Origin: JAPLHP01 sp963720375
GTDB lineage: Bacteria; Chloroflexota; Dehalococcoidia; UBA2247; RBG-13-53-26
Direction of reading: 5' to 3'
Assembly (NCBI GenBank): GCA_963720375.1
Contig: CAVRFM010000019.1
Span: 104,701 to 168,700, forward strand
Length of the DNA stretch: 64,000 nt
A model generated the notes under the pieces. It was not told the DNA's origin, searched no databases, and saw only the letters and a list, made by a program, of their open reading frames with translations. This document shows, piece after piece, positions 16,223 to 24,616 of the stretch. Position 1 is the stretch's first letter; every line of letters starts with the position of its first letter. The translations under genes and the position numbers were made by a program.

Positions 16223-17911
16223 ATGACTGAGACAGAGCAAAAAACTCCCTCCGATTTTATTCGGGATATCATCAATGACGACATCAAGAACAACAAATAC
16301 GGAGGGCGCGTGCACACGCGGTTCCCGCCCGAGCCGAACGGCTACTTGCACATCGGCCACGCCAAATCAATCTGCCTCAATTTCGGCATCGCCGCCCAGT
16401 ATAAAGGCCTGTGCAACCTGCGTTTCGATGATACGAATCCCACCAAGGAGGAACATGAATATGTCCAGTCGATCATAGAGGACGTACGCTGGATCGGTTT
16501 CGACTGGGAGGACAGGTTATTCTATGCATCGGACTATTTTGAGCAGATGTACCACTACGCCGTCCAGTTGATCAAAGATGGCAAGGCTTATGTCGACGAC
16601 CTGAGCAGCGACGATACCAGGGAGTACCGCGGCACCCTTACCGAGCCCGGCAAGGAGAGCCCGTACCGCAACCGCTCTGCGGAGGAGAATCTCAACCTGT
16701 TCGAACGCATGAGGGCAGGAGAGTTTGAGAACGGCACACGAGTGCTTCGCGCCAAGATCGACATGGCATCGCCGAACCTCAATATGCGCGATCCGGTTAT
16801 GTACCGCATCCTGCATGCAGAGCATCATCGTACAGGCAACAAGTGGTGCATCTACCCTATGTATGACTGGGCCCACGGACTCGAGGACTCTATCGAAGGC
16901 ATCACTCATTCCATTTGTACGCTGGAATTCGAGGACCACCGCCCATTGTACGACTGGTTTCTTGACCAGCTTGGGGTCTATCATCCGCAACAGATCGAGT
17001 TCGCCCGCCTCAATCTCACCTACACTGTGATGAGTAAGCGGAAGTTGCTGCAGTTGGTGCAGCGGGGGCACGTCACCGGCTGGGACGATCCCCGGCTACT
17101 CACAGTCTCCGGTCTGCGCAGACGCGGGTATACGCCGAACTCCATCCGCAATTTCTGCGACCGTATCGGCGTTGCTAAGACAGACAGCACTATCGACATC
17201 GCGCTGCTTGAGCACTGCATCCGGGATGATCTGAACAAGAGCGCCCCGCGCGTTATGGCCGTGTTGAACCCCCTCCGTGTGGTCATCGACAATTACCCTG
17301 AGGGCCAAACCGAAGAGATGGATGCCATTAACAACCCTGAAGACCCCGGTGCCGGTACGCGCAAGGTGCCATTCTCACGCGTGCTATACATCGAGCAGGA
17401 CGATTTCCGCGAAGACCCACCGAGCAAGTTCTTCCGTCTGGCCCCAGGCCGCGAGGTGCGGCTGCGGTACGCCTATCTCATCACCTGTGTTGGGCTGGTG
17501 AAGGATGAGCGCACCGGAGAGGTGGTCGAGCTGCATTGCACCTACGATCCAGCAACTCGCGGTGGGGACACGCCGGACGGCCGCAAGGTCAAAGGAACCA
17601 TACACTGGGTTTCGGCAGCCCACGCGCTTGAGGCGGAGGTACGCCTTTACGATCGGCTATTTACGGCAGAAGACCCCGGCAATCTCACAGATGGGGGCAG
17701 TTTTGAAAGTGTCCTAAACCCCGATTCGCTGCAGATTCTGAGGGGTTATGTCGAGCCCAGTCTTGCAGGAGCGGCCCCGGGAAGCCGTTATCAGTTCGAA
17801 CGGCTAGGTTATTTCTGCGTAGATTCAAAGGACTCTTCTACCGAACGGTTGGTATTCAACCGGACGGTTACCTTACGCGATTCGTGGGCCAAGATCGAGA
17901 AACAGCTTTGA
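16223..17911 (+). CDS. glnS: Glutaminyl-tRNA synthetase
   Basis: Charges tRNA-Gln directly with glutamine. It has the GlnRS-specific PPEPNGYLHIGHAKS (HIGH), RFDDTNP, the KMSKS-equivalent VMSKRKLLQLV and the two-barrel anticodon-binding C-terminus. Length 562 aa is typical, without an N-terminal YqeY extension. The ATG follows AGGGGAA. GlnRS is common in proteobacteria and eukaryotes but unusual in Chloroflexi, most of which use GluRS plus the GatCAB amidotransferase, so transfer is likely (established knowledge plus inference). Codon use looks richer in G and C than the genes on either side. A tRNA-Gln gene is at 59632. Confidence 0.95.
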   Translation: MTETEQKTPSDFIRDIINDDIKNNKYGGRVHTRFPPEPNGYLHIGHAKSICLNFGIAAQYKGLCNLRFDDTNPTKEEHEYVQSIIEDVRWIGFDWEDRLFYASDYFEQMYHYAVQLIKDGKAYVDDLSSDDTREYRGTLTEPGKESPYRNRSAEENLNLFERMRAGEFENGTRVLRAKIDMASPNLNMRDPVMYRILHAEHHRTGNKWCIYPMYDWAHGLEDSIEGITHSICTLEFEDHRPLYDWFLDQLGVYHPQQIEFARLNLTYTVMSKRKLLQLVQRGHVTGWDDPRLLTVSGLRRRGYTPNSIRNFCDRIGVAKTDSTIDIALLEHCIRDDLNKSAPRVMAVLNPLRVVIDNYPEGQTEEMDAINNPEDPGAGTRKVPFSRVLYIEQDDFREDPPSKFFRLAPGREVRLRYAYLITCVGLVKDERTGEVVELHCTYDPATRGGDTPDGRKVKGTIHWVSAAHALEAEVRLYDRLFTAEDPGNLTDGGSFESVLNPDSLQILRGYVEPSLAGAAPGSRYQFERLGYFCVDSKDSSTERLVFNRTVTLRDSWAKIEKQL

Positions 17912-17957
17912 AATGACACCCTTGTTATAAAGTGCGAGCCGCTATAGGAAACAAAGC

Positions 17958-18869
17958 CTACAACCGCGAGACTTTTTCCAGTGCTTCCTCGAGGTCCGCT
18001 GGCAGTTCCGATCGGAATTCCACATACTCTCCCGTGCTGGGAAGCCGGAATCCCAGCAGGAAAGCATGCACAAACTGCCTTTCAAGACATGCTGTTCTCA
18101 TCCCATATACAGGATCACCAGCTACTGGCCAACCCATGCGCGAGAAATGCACCCGGATCTGATGAGTGCGTCCTGTTTGGAGCGTTGCCTCTACCAGGGT
18201 ATAACCGTCCAGCCGTCTTCTCACCTTATAGAGCGTGCGGGCTTCCCTTCCCCCAGGGACTACCGCCATCCTTTTACGGTCCTTGGGATGCCGGCCTATG
18301 GGAGCTTCAATAACACCCTCTTCTGGAGAAGGATGTCCTTTGACCAATACAAGGTATTTTTTTAATACGCGGCGGCTCTTCAATTGCGCAGAAAGATTTA
18401 ACTGGGCTACCTTGTTCTTGGCTACTACCATCACTCCTGAAGTATCTTTGTCCAGCCGATGTACTATTCCAGGACGCACCGAACCATCGATGTTTGAGAT
18501 ACCAGGACAATGAGCCAGGACAGCATTCATCAGGGTGCGACTCGGATGGCCGGGGGCGGGATAGACCGTGATACCAGCAGGCTTGTCAATGACCAGAAGG
18601 TCACTGTCCTCATAAAGAACAGCCAGTGGCATGTGCTCAGCAACAAGAGCAGGTGATGGTTCAGGCGGGGGCAAGTTGACGACAATAGCATCGCCAACCT
18701 TGATCTTGAGACTCGGCTTTGCCACCCTGTCATTCACGGTCACATGGCCACTATTGATCAGTTTTTGGACATGGGAACGGGTAAAGTCCTTATCTGATTC
18801 GCAGATATACAAATCGAGGCGTAGGCCTGCCTTAGCTGCTATGAGATGAATGGTTTTGGCTATTTCCAT
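17958..18869 (-). CDS. RluA-family 23S rRNA pseudouridine synthase
   Basis: Isomerises uridines in rRNA. The 303-aa protein has an N-terminal S4 domain (SHVQKLINSGHVTVNDRVAKP) and a catalytic domain with the RluA motif GIVHRLDKDTSGVMV, containing the active aspartate. LQTGRTHQIRVHF is the second family signature. The architecture is that of RluD. It is the last gene of the DksA-like/lspA/pseudouridine synthase operon; its ATG overlaps the lspA stop by one base (TAATG). The lspA-rluD order is conserved in many bacteria. Confidence 0.93.
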   Translation of the reverse strand: MEIAKTIHLIAAKAGLRLDLYICESDKDFTRSHVQKLINSGHVTVNDRVAKPSLKIKVGDAIVVNLPPPEPSPALVAEHMPLAVLYEDSDLLVIDKPAGITVYPAPGHPSRTLMNAVLAHCPGISNIDGSVRPGIVHRLDKDTSGVMVVAKNKVAQLNLSAQLKSRRVLKKYLVLVKGHPSPEEGVIEAPIGRHPKDRKRMAVVPGGREARTLYKVRRRLDGYTLVEATLQTGRTHQIRVHFSRMGWPVAGDPVYGMRTACLERQFVHAFLLGFRLPSTGEYVEFRSELPADLEEALEKVSRL

Positions 18870-19345
18870 TAGCCATGCTTTGGCGTCTTTCGCAGGCGAA
18901 ACCCGAAGATAAAGACAATGAAGAGAAGTGTACCTAGAAGGATAGCCATATCAGCAAGGTTGAAAGTCGGCCACTGAAAACGGCCCCAATGGATATCAAC
19001 AAAGTCAGTCACATGGCCAAAGAATAGTCGATCGACCAGGTTGCCCAAGCTCCCACCAACGAAAAAACCCATGGCCACATTCATCAAGCTGTTATTGAAC
19101 AGGCTATATCGATAGTAGAGGAAAAGGGCAACGACTACCACGACCAAAGGCAAAATCAAAGAAACTGTTGCCGGCATCCCAATTCCAAATATGATACCCC
19201 TATTGGCCACATAGGTCAGCCTGAAAATTCCCTCGCGTGGTACCGACTCCCCCAAAGCCAAATTCTCTCTGACCCACAGCTTGCTCAGCTGATCCGCAGC
19301 CAAAACTGAAAAGGCAATGATGAAAGGGCTTTTGGGGATTGTCAA
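18869..19345 (-). CDS. lspA: Lipoprotein signal peptidase (signal peptidase II)
   Basis: Inner-membrane aspartic protease that removes signal peptides from prolipoproteins. Four membrane segments are visible. The catalytic aspartates lie in GNLVDRLFFGHVTDF and FNLADMAI, and the N-terminal AADQLSK motif is present. I chose TTG at 19345, one base after the upstream stop, giving 158 aa, the normal length. A longer reading from TTG 19435 would add 30 basic residues overlapping the DksA-like gene. No strong Shine-Dalgarno site precedes 19345, consistent with coupling to the upstream gene. Confidence 0.92.
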   Translation of the reverse strand: MTIPKSPFIIAFSVLAADQLSKLWVRENLALGESVPREGIFRLTYVANRGIIFGIGMPATVSLILPLVVVVVALFLYYRYSLFNNSLMNVAMGFFVGGSLGNLVDRLFFGHVTDFVDIHWGRFQWPTFNLADMAILLGTLLFIVFIFGFRLRKTPKHG

Positions 19346-19346
19346 A

Positions 19347-19730
19347 CTATCTTGAAGGGAGTCTACCTTTTGCGCTTTTCGCCTCCTGCCGTGCTTTACA
19401 GCTGAGGCATAGATTCGCTTGAGGCAGGACCTCAAGCCGAGCCATTTCTACAGACTGGCCACAAATATCACAGAGGCCATAAGTCCCCTTCTCCAACTTC
19501 TGCAAGGCGTGCTCTACTTCACTGAGTTGTCCACTCACACGTCTCTCCAACGCCAGCCTCTTTTCCAGTTCAAAGGCCTCGGTAGCCCCCTCCTCCTTTT
19601 TCCCATAAGGGCTGCCTTCCTTTGTCTCACCCACAGCCGGAGCACTCGCTCGCAACTGATCCAACGCTTTGCCCAAGCGTTCCCGCTCTTCTTTTAACCG
19701 TCGACCGAGTTCATCAAAGGTGACAGCCAT
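19347..19730 (-). CDS. TraR/DksA-family zinc-finger protein
   Basis: Protein of 127 aa with a coiled-coil N-terminal half (residues 5-75) and a C4 zinc finger, CDICGQSVEMARLEVLP...CLSC, at the end. This is the TraR/DksA layout; members of the family bind the secondary channel of RNA polymerase, but many such small proteins are uncharacterised. The acidic coiled-coil tip of true DksA is not obvious, so a DksA function is not assured. It is the first gene of the operon with lspA and the pseudouridine synthase, behind a good promoter. Confidence 0.85.
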   Translation of the reverse strand: MAVTFDELGRRLKEERERLGKALDQLRASAPAVGETKEGSPYGKKEEGATEAFELEKRLALERRVSGQLSEVEHALQKLEKGTYGLCDICGQSVEMARLEVLPQANLCLSCKARQEAKSAKGRLPSR

Positions 19731-19836
19731 TTTGTTTCCTCTCCTCTACGTCAAGTCACTGCTTAGCTGCAACAGAGGAAACTCAGTTAGCGAAACAGTG
19801 AAATCAAACCAGCTTGTGGGAAAAGCTGTTTTTTGA

Positions 19837-19865
19837 ATTGTAACCTGAGTCGTACAAATAGTCAA
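19837..19865 (-). promoter_or_regulatory. Promoter of the traR/dksA-lspA-pseudouridine synthase operon
   Basis: On the minus strand TTGACT (19860-19865) and TACAAT (19837-19842) are 17 bases apart, each one mismatch from the sigma-70-type consensus. The site is about 110 bases upstream of the first start codon. Confidence 0.72.
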
Positions 19866-19978
19866 GCGCTGTAAGGTTATCATCCAATAATAGCCCTCAC
19901 ATTGTGGGCAACCACCACAACGTATTACTATTTGGTATTGGCTATTGGCATCAAAACGCAGGAGCCCAGATCAACAAG

Positions 19979-20140
19979 ATGGACAAACTAGACAGAATCT
20001 CTCCCGCCAAGTTGGACAAGACACTCAGTCAATGGACACTGCCACTCCTCCCCTCAGAACTCGCAGTGTACCTGAAAACACAGCCAGAGAGAACCATGGA
20101 CCTGAAAGAATTGAGCAATCGGGTGAAGAAAGAACTTTAG
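19979..20140 (+). CDS. Small hypothetical protein (53 aa)
   Basis: Reads MDKLDRISPAKLDKTLSQWT and so on to a basic C-terminus. A frame open from 19904 exists, but the amphipathic, charged sequence begins at this ATG, with AGGAG about 14 bases upstream. It ends 37 bases before the transglutaminase-like gene and is probably in its operon. The short helix-rich product could be a regulator or partner of the next protein; I see no known domain. Confidence 0.45.
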   Translation: MDKLDRISPAKLDKTLSQWTLPLLPSELAVYLKTQPERTMDLKELSNRVKKEL

Positions 20141-20177
20141 CCAGACCAAAGACAATCTCCAAAAGGCAAGGATTGAA

Positions 20178-21029
20178 TTGACCGTCATGGACTGGCTATA
20201 CACCTTCATAAGAGCAAACATCAAGCGGGGCCGGTTTTTTGAACTGGAGCGAGTGCTCAGCGAGAGGCGTGCCGACTGCCTGGGTTATGTCAAGATATTC
20301 AACATGCTGGGGAGGAGACTGGCACTGGACATAGGTGCCGTAGACGTAGTCATCGATAACGCAGGCAGATACATTCCCCATATAGTTAATATCCTCAAAC
20401 TGGCCAACAAGAGAATCTATTTCATTGATCCTTGGTATGGTTCCAAAGACATAAACCACCAAAGAATAGGTCTACAGGTGAAAGAGGGATCAGGGTGGGT
20501 AATAAGGGATGTAAACCGGGATGAACTGGAAAGCCTCGCAGATGTCAGGGGACTACCTCAGCAGTGCATTGATGCCACAACCTACTACATGATGGCAAAT
20601 CGCCACCTGGAAAAGGGACTCCGATACTCTGACGATAACGAACTTGGCAAAGCTATAGTCTGCTATGATGCCGCCATTGCACTGTATCCAGAAAACGCCC
20701 GCTTCTACTTCAATCGAGCCATTGCCCATGAGAACAAAGGAAATATAGAGCAGGCACAGAACGACTATACCAGAGCTATGCAAGACGAGCCCAGCCAGAT
20801 TCGGGTCACGGCCAGGCAGCATGAAGAGGTAACCCAGCTAATGGGCTTGGATCAGATGCAAGTGAGCAGCAGGAACCAAGAGATATATCTGTTATATAAG
20901 AGATTCGTCACTGGTCAAGGGGTATCTCCAAAAGACATAGCTGCCAAATATCAAATATGCACAGGGGAAGTGGAAAGAATAACGTCACAAATAGAGCAAA
21001 GGCTACCACTTGTTATACAAAACATGTAG
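20178..21029 (+). CDS. Transglutaminase-like protein with TPR repeats
   Basis: 283 aa. The N-terminal third resembles a transglutaminase-like cysteine-protease fold: Cys34 in RADCLGYVK, His68 in IPHIVNIL and Asp84 in IDPWYG have the order and spacing of the Cys-His-Asp triad. Residues 140-210 hold tetratricopeptide repeats (KAIVCYDAAIALYPENARFY, then FNRAIAHENKGNIEQA). The last 60 residues include a DIAAKYQICTGEV helix-turn-helix-like stretch. No signal peptide is seen, so it is probably cytoplasmic. Start TTG 20178 has AAGGA 5 bases upstream; ATG 20187 is the alternative. The substrate is unknown. Confidence 0.68.
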   Translation: MTVMDWLYTFIRANIKRGRFFELERVLSERRADCLGYVKIFNMLGRRLALDIGAVDVVIDNAGRYIPHIVNILKLANKRIYFIDPWYGSKDINHQRIGLQVKEGSGWVIRDVNRDELESLADVRGLPQQCIDATTYYMMANRHLEKGLRYSDDNELGKAIVCYDAAIALYPENARFYFNRAIAHENKGNIEQAQNDYTRAMQDEPSQIRVTARQHEEVTQLMGLDQMQVSSRNQEIYLLYKRFVTGQGVSPKDIAAKYQICTGEVERITSQIEQRLPLVIQNM

Positions 21030-21066
21030 GTTAAATAAGGGGAGTTTCGCATAAAAGCCGGAGGGC

Positions 21067-21348
21067 TTACTCCTTATCTTCTTTTACCCAATATTCCACC
21101 TCGATCACTTTATTATCCCTTCTTGCACGCAGTCGAGATCTCAGAGTGGCAAGGTAGAAAACAAGGCCAAACACTGAAAGAAACAATAAGAAAAGAAAAA
21201 GGAGCAATACAAAGAGGATAATAAGCGGAGTAGCTATCAAAAACAGCGGTATCAGCCACCCCAGAGGAACTACCCTTGATAGCCTACCTACGCGAGTTTG
21301 ATGAAACCAGCGACTTAAACCATCTGAATTCAGCCTAAAGAATTTCAT
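21067..21348 (-). CDS. Small membrane protein (93 aa)
   Basis: Unrecognised. A central block of about 40 hydrophobic residues (GWLIPLFLIATPLIILFVLL onward) forms one long or two short membrane helices, flanked by a basic N-terminus with many Arg residues and a charged C-terminus ending VEYWVKEDKE. It begins 4 bases after the GalT-like gene and is likely in its operon. Its stop faces the convergent TPR gene 37 bases away. Confidence 0.65.
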   Translation of the reverse strand: MKFFRLNSDGLSRWFHQTRVGRLSRVVPLGWLIPLFLIATPLIILFVLLLFLFLLFLSVFGLVFYLATLRSRLRARRDNKVIEVEYWVKEDKE

Positions 21349-21352
21349 CTCA

Positions 21353-22381
21353 TCAACTTCCGAAAAATCCCCTCATTCCCTGAGCAAACACTTCCGGTTG
21401 CACCTCAATGTCAGCCTCGTAATGGAATCTCTCCAGAATACCCGTGTCATTGCGGTAAAATGGCCGAAGTACCGGCCTGGAAATCAGCTTGGCATGTAGG
21501 CAATAGTAGTTCAATACTTCTCCCAAAGGCCCTGAAAAGGTAGATAGGTTGAACGAGTTGACGCCCATCTGCCTATATCCGCGTAGCAAGCTGGTAACGC
21601 AATCGGCAAAATCAGATATCTCCGACTCACTCAGATCCGCCAGATTGCTTGTTCTGCGGAATATGATCTGTATCTCACGATTACCCTGGGGGGCATAGCT
21701 AGCAATAGCCACGACAGAATCGTTTTCTCCGATATATCTTTCACCTCTTCGCTCCTCCGCAATTATCTCTTGCCAAAACTTTCTCCCTGTCCTGATGAAA
21801 TAGCCCTTACTGCACCTCAAAAGCCTCTGTTGATATGAGGTTGGCTTCCTATCCACCAGTATTTGCACATGAGGGTGGACAATGCTGGCTGCACTGGGAG
21901 GCAGATAGTTCCACAAATATATGGGGAACCTGGCCTTCCTATCCTGCAGCTGAATTAGCGATAAGTATTCTTTGGCTGCCATCATAGTATCAGCGATCAT
22001 CTGCACTTGAAACTCTTCCAAACCAAGGAAATGTCTGCCACTCAGCACCCCAGCAGCATGATATTTAGCAAGAGGGAAAAGATTGGGGAAAAGACAGCAC
22101 TCTCCTTTTCTTATTCTCCCCTTCGAGCAGAAGTCCGCTGTGAATAGTGGAGTATCTTCCTCAATATTCTCAGGGCAGAAAGGGCAATCCTCGGGCTTAG
22201 CAGTAATGTCACCCAGATTCTCCTCTACTGCTGTCTGCTTTATTCTGCTTGCCCTTCTGACATTTATCCGGCAGGGCACACGAGTAAGAGGATCCACTCT
22301 ATATTCTATAGAGTGGACATCTCTTTCGAGAGATGCTGGCCTCAAGAGCTTTGCAGCTACGACGACCTTAGAGAATTTCAA
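21353..22381 (-). CDS. GalT-like HIT-superfamily nucleotidyltransferase
   Basis: 342 aa, related to galactose-1-phosphate uridylyltransferase. CPFCPENIEED near the N-terminus is a zinc-type cysteine pair and VHPHVQILVD holds the HxH catalytic motif of GalT/HIT enzymes. The usual GalT companions (galK, galE) are absent, so the sugar or nucleotide substrate may differ; ADP-glucose or diadenosine-type substrates are known for distant relatives. The start is TTG with only a weak GGGA upstream. It probably forms an operon with the small membrane protein downstream. Confidence 0.75.
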   Translation of the reverse strand: MKFSKVVVAAKLLRPASLERDVHSIEYRVDPLTRVPCRINVRRASRIKQTAVEENLGDITAKPEDCPFCPENIEEDTPLFTADFCSKGRIRKGECCLFPNLFPLAKYHAAGVLSGRHFLGLEEFQVQMIADTMMAAKEYLSLIQLQDRKARFPIYLWNYLPPSAASIVHPHVQILVDRKPTSYQQRLLRCSKGYFIRTGRKFWQEIIAEERRGERYIGENDSVVAIASYAPQGNREIQIIFRRTSNLADLSESEISDFADCVTSLLRGYRQMGVNSFNLSTFSGPLGEVLNYYCLHAKLISRPVLRPFYRNDTGILERFHYEADIEVQPEVFAQGMRGFFGS

Positions 22382-22636
22382 CTAGACGTTTCCCCTTGCC
22401 TTAGCATTGTATTAACCTTCCACCACTAATGCCCCCAGTTCATTCCCAGTGGAGACGCGAAACGCATCCACCTCCTGCATCACCCCATAAACAGGCAAAT
22501 CGTTCAGAATTATGGTAATGATTCTTCTTCCCCGTGACAAGTCGCTGAAAAGTCAGCTCCTTAAAGTTTGTACCTTCGCAAGGTCATAGATTATAATTAA
22601 CACCGCTGGGAAGTTGTGCTTCCAAGGAGGTTTTGC
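22382..22636. other. Intergenic gap with a possible short minus-strand frame and the ilvE promoter region
   Basis: On the minus strand, 22540-22412 is open for 42 codons from a TTG and reads like protein (RRIITIILNDLPVYGVM, then EVDAFRVSTGNELGAL) just before the GalT-like gene, but it has no clear start signal. It could be a small protein or a gene remnant. On the plus strand a TATAAT at 22592-22597 lies 40 bases before ilvE, with a poor -35. Confidence 0.35.
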
Positions 22637-23569
22637 ATGCCTGATTTGGCTTTCTTCAACAAACAGTTCGTGCCCCTCTCTGAAGCCAAGGTGGGTATTA
22701 TGACACATGCCCTGAATTACGGTACGGCCTGCTTCGAAGGCATTCGCGGGAACTGGAATAGTGAACGAGGCCAGATGTACCTCTTCCGCCTCAAAGATCA
22801 TTACCTGAGGATACAAAAAAGCTGCCATATCCTGAAGATCAACTTATCCTACAGCATTGACAAGCTGTGCGAACTCACAGTGGAATTGGTGGAGAAAAAT
22901 GGTTATCGGGAAGATATCTATGTTCGCCCTATGGCCTACAAGAGCTCCCAGACTGTGGGTGTCCGGCTTCACAACTTAGAAGATGATTTCTTTGTTTTTG
23001 TGACGCCCTTCGGCCCTTATCTTGATCCAGAGAAGGGGGCCAGATGTTGTATCTCAAGTTGGCGTCGCATCGACGACAACATGATCCCGCCGCGGGCAAA
23101 GGTCACTGGGTTGTACGTGAACAGCGCTCTGGCAAAAACAGAAGCCTGGGAAAATGGTTACGACGAGGCTATCTTGCTGACCCAGGATGGGCATGTCTCT
23201 GAAGGCAGCGGTGAGAATATCTTTATTATTTCCGATGGGAAACTGATTACTCCTTCATCATCAGACAATATTTTGAGGGGTATCACCCGTGACACGATAA
23301 TCAAACTGGCCAAAAGCGAATTTGGCATTGATACTACCGAGAGACCTATAGACCGCAGCGAGATCTATATCGCTGATGAATGCTTTATGACCGGCACTGC
23401 AGCGAATGTGACTCCGGTTACCGAGATCGACCACCGCAGCATAGGGCATGGGAAGGTCGGTACAATCACCAAAAAGATACAGCAGCTCTATTACGACATA
23501 ATACGGGGCAAGAACCCTAAGTACCTCGACTGGTGCACTCCGGCATACCGTAGCAAGCTCGCATCCTAG
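22637..23569 (+). CDS. ilvE: Branched-chain amino acid aminotransferase
   Basis: Fold type IV PLP enzyme that interconverts Ile, Leu and Val with their keto acids. It shows HALNYGTACFEGIRG, the PLP lysine in TGLYVNSALAKTEAWENGYDEA (split by variable residues), and SEGSGENIF. At 310 aa the length is standard. ATG 22637 was chosen because AAGGAGG ends 6 bases upstream; a GTG 21 bases earlier is inside the leader. It is the first of three closely spaced plus-strand genes. With cimA near 57 kb it would serve isoleucine synthesis. Confidence 0.94.
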   Translation: MPDLAFFNKQFVPLSEAKVGIMTHALNYGTACFEGIRGNWNSERGQMYLFRLKDHYLRIQKSCHILKINLSYSIDKLCELTVELVEKNGYREDIYVRPMAYKSSQTVGVRLHNLEDDFFVFVTPFGPYLDPEKGARCCISSWRRIDDNMIPPRAKVTGLYVNSALAKTEAWENGYDEAILLTQDGHVSEGSGENIFIISDGKLITPSSSDNILRGITRDTIIKLAKSEFGIDTTERPIDRSEIYIADECFMTGTAANVTPVTEIDHRSIGHGKVGTITKKIQQLYYDIIRGKNPKYLDWCTPAYRSKLAS

Positions 23570-23579
23570 GACTGGACTC

Positions 23580-24017
23580 ATGAACATAGCAATAGTACAA
23601 CACTGGGAATACTTTTTATTCGTATTCATAGCCTCTGTAGGAGTATTGCAGCTCGCAGCATCTTATAGCCAACTTAAGGGACTGCTCTTCTTCCAGAATA
23701 AGATCCTCTCATATCTGTTCGCTCTTCTGGCCATCGGAGGTTCTTTTGAATGGTTCTTCGGATATAATAATCGTATTGATACAGTGATGCGTCGAGTTGG
23801 TCTGGAGGGTGCACAGCAATTCCTCTATTTCAATCTAGCAGCCTTCCTCGCTCTAGTGCTCACCCTGATCGTTTCCTCTGCACTTCATGCCTACCGCCAC
23901 AGGGCACAACGTGAACAAAAGGAATATCCGGAGGGATTGGGGGCACTCAGAGAAACCAGCTACTTCGAATCACTCAAGCATAGCCTCAGGTCAATATTTC
24001 AAGAGAAGACTCGATAA
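23580..24017 (+). CDS. Hypothetical membrane protein (145 aa)
   Basis: Three hydrophobic segments (about residues 10-28, 42-60 and 85-105) with charged loops predict an integral membrane protein. The C-terminal 40 residues are charged and cytoplasmic (HRAQREQKEYPEG). No family recognised. It begins 10 bases after ilvE and ends 2 bases before the PAP2 gene, so it may work with that phosphatase in lipid or cell-envelope metabolism (inference). Confidence 0.68.
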   Translation: MNIAIVQHWEYFLFVFIASVGVLQLAASYSQLKGLLFFQNKILSYLFALLAIGGSFEWFFGYNNRIDTVMRRVGLEGAQQFLYFNLAAFLALVLTLIVSSALHAYRHRAQREQKEYPEGLGALRETSYFESLKHSLRSIFQEKTR

Positions 24018-24019
24018 CA

Positions 24020-24616
24020 GTGCAGATTGATAAAGACATCGTCCTGTGGGTTAATGGCTTGGTAGGCAAGTCCTCGATACTGGACAGGATCATGATCATC
24101 TTGGCTAACGATTACTTTATTCCTGTGAGCATCGCCCTCATACTGCTCTTTATATGGTTTATGGGCAAAGATCCAGCCCAGCGTGACAACTACCAGAGAG
24201 CGGTTGCCTGTGCGGCTATTAGCATGGGCTCAGCCTGCGGCTTTGTACTAGCATTCAATCACCTCTATCGCCACCCGCACCCATTCGAAGATATGCCTCA
24301 GCTTATGGATACCGTGAATCACATTTTCTATCGCATCCATGACCCCGGCTTCCCCAGTAATACATCCGCAGTTACTTTTGCTGCAGCGACGAGCATCTGG
24401 CAGAGAAACCGCAAGTTGGGGTTGCTTGTTTTTATACCCGCTATCCTCATGCCCCTGGCTAAACTTTACGCCGCCGTATACTACCCCTCAGACATCCTGG
24501 CTGGAGCAGCCGTGGGAATACTGACCAGTTACTTCATCTACAAGGTAGTGATGCCTTTGCTTCGATTCCCTATCGGTCTGATTTTCATAATGCTCAGGAA
24601 GCTTAGCCTTGCCTAA
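24020..24616 (+). CDS. PAP2-superfamily membrane phosphatase
   Basis: 198 aa, five to six membrane helices. The three PAP2 motifs are recognisable though altered: YRHPHPFE for the first, GFPSNTSAVTF for the PSGH motif, and LYAAVYYPSDILAGAAVG for the last. PSNT replaces PSGH, so one catalytic histidine is not in its usual place; the family resemblance is clear but activity is uncertain. Likely role is dephosphorylation of undecaprenyl pyrophosphate or phospholipids. GTG start. Its last 4 bases overlap the convergent glycosyltransferase gene. Confidence 0.82.
   Translation: MQIDKDIVLWVNGLVGKSSILDRIMIILANDYFIPVSIALILLFIWFMGKDPAQRDNYQRAVACAAISMGSACGFVLAFNHLYRHPHPFEDMPQLMDTVNHIFYRIHDPGFPSNTSAVTFAAATSIWQRNRKLGLLVFIPAILMPLAKLYAAVYYPSDILAGAAVGILTSYFIYKVVMPLLRFPIGLIFIMLRKLSLA

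Noticed and set aside
18869..19435. Longer lspA reading with 30 extra basic residues
   Set aside because: It would overlap most of the zinc-finger end of the upstream gene and exceeds family length; TTG 19345 gives the normal size.
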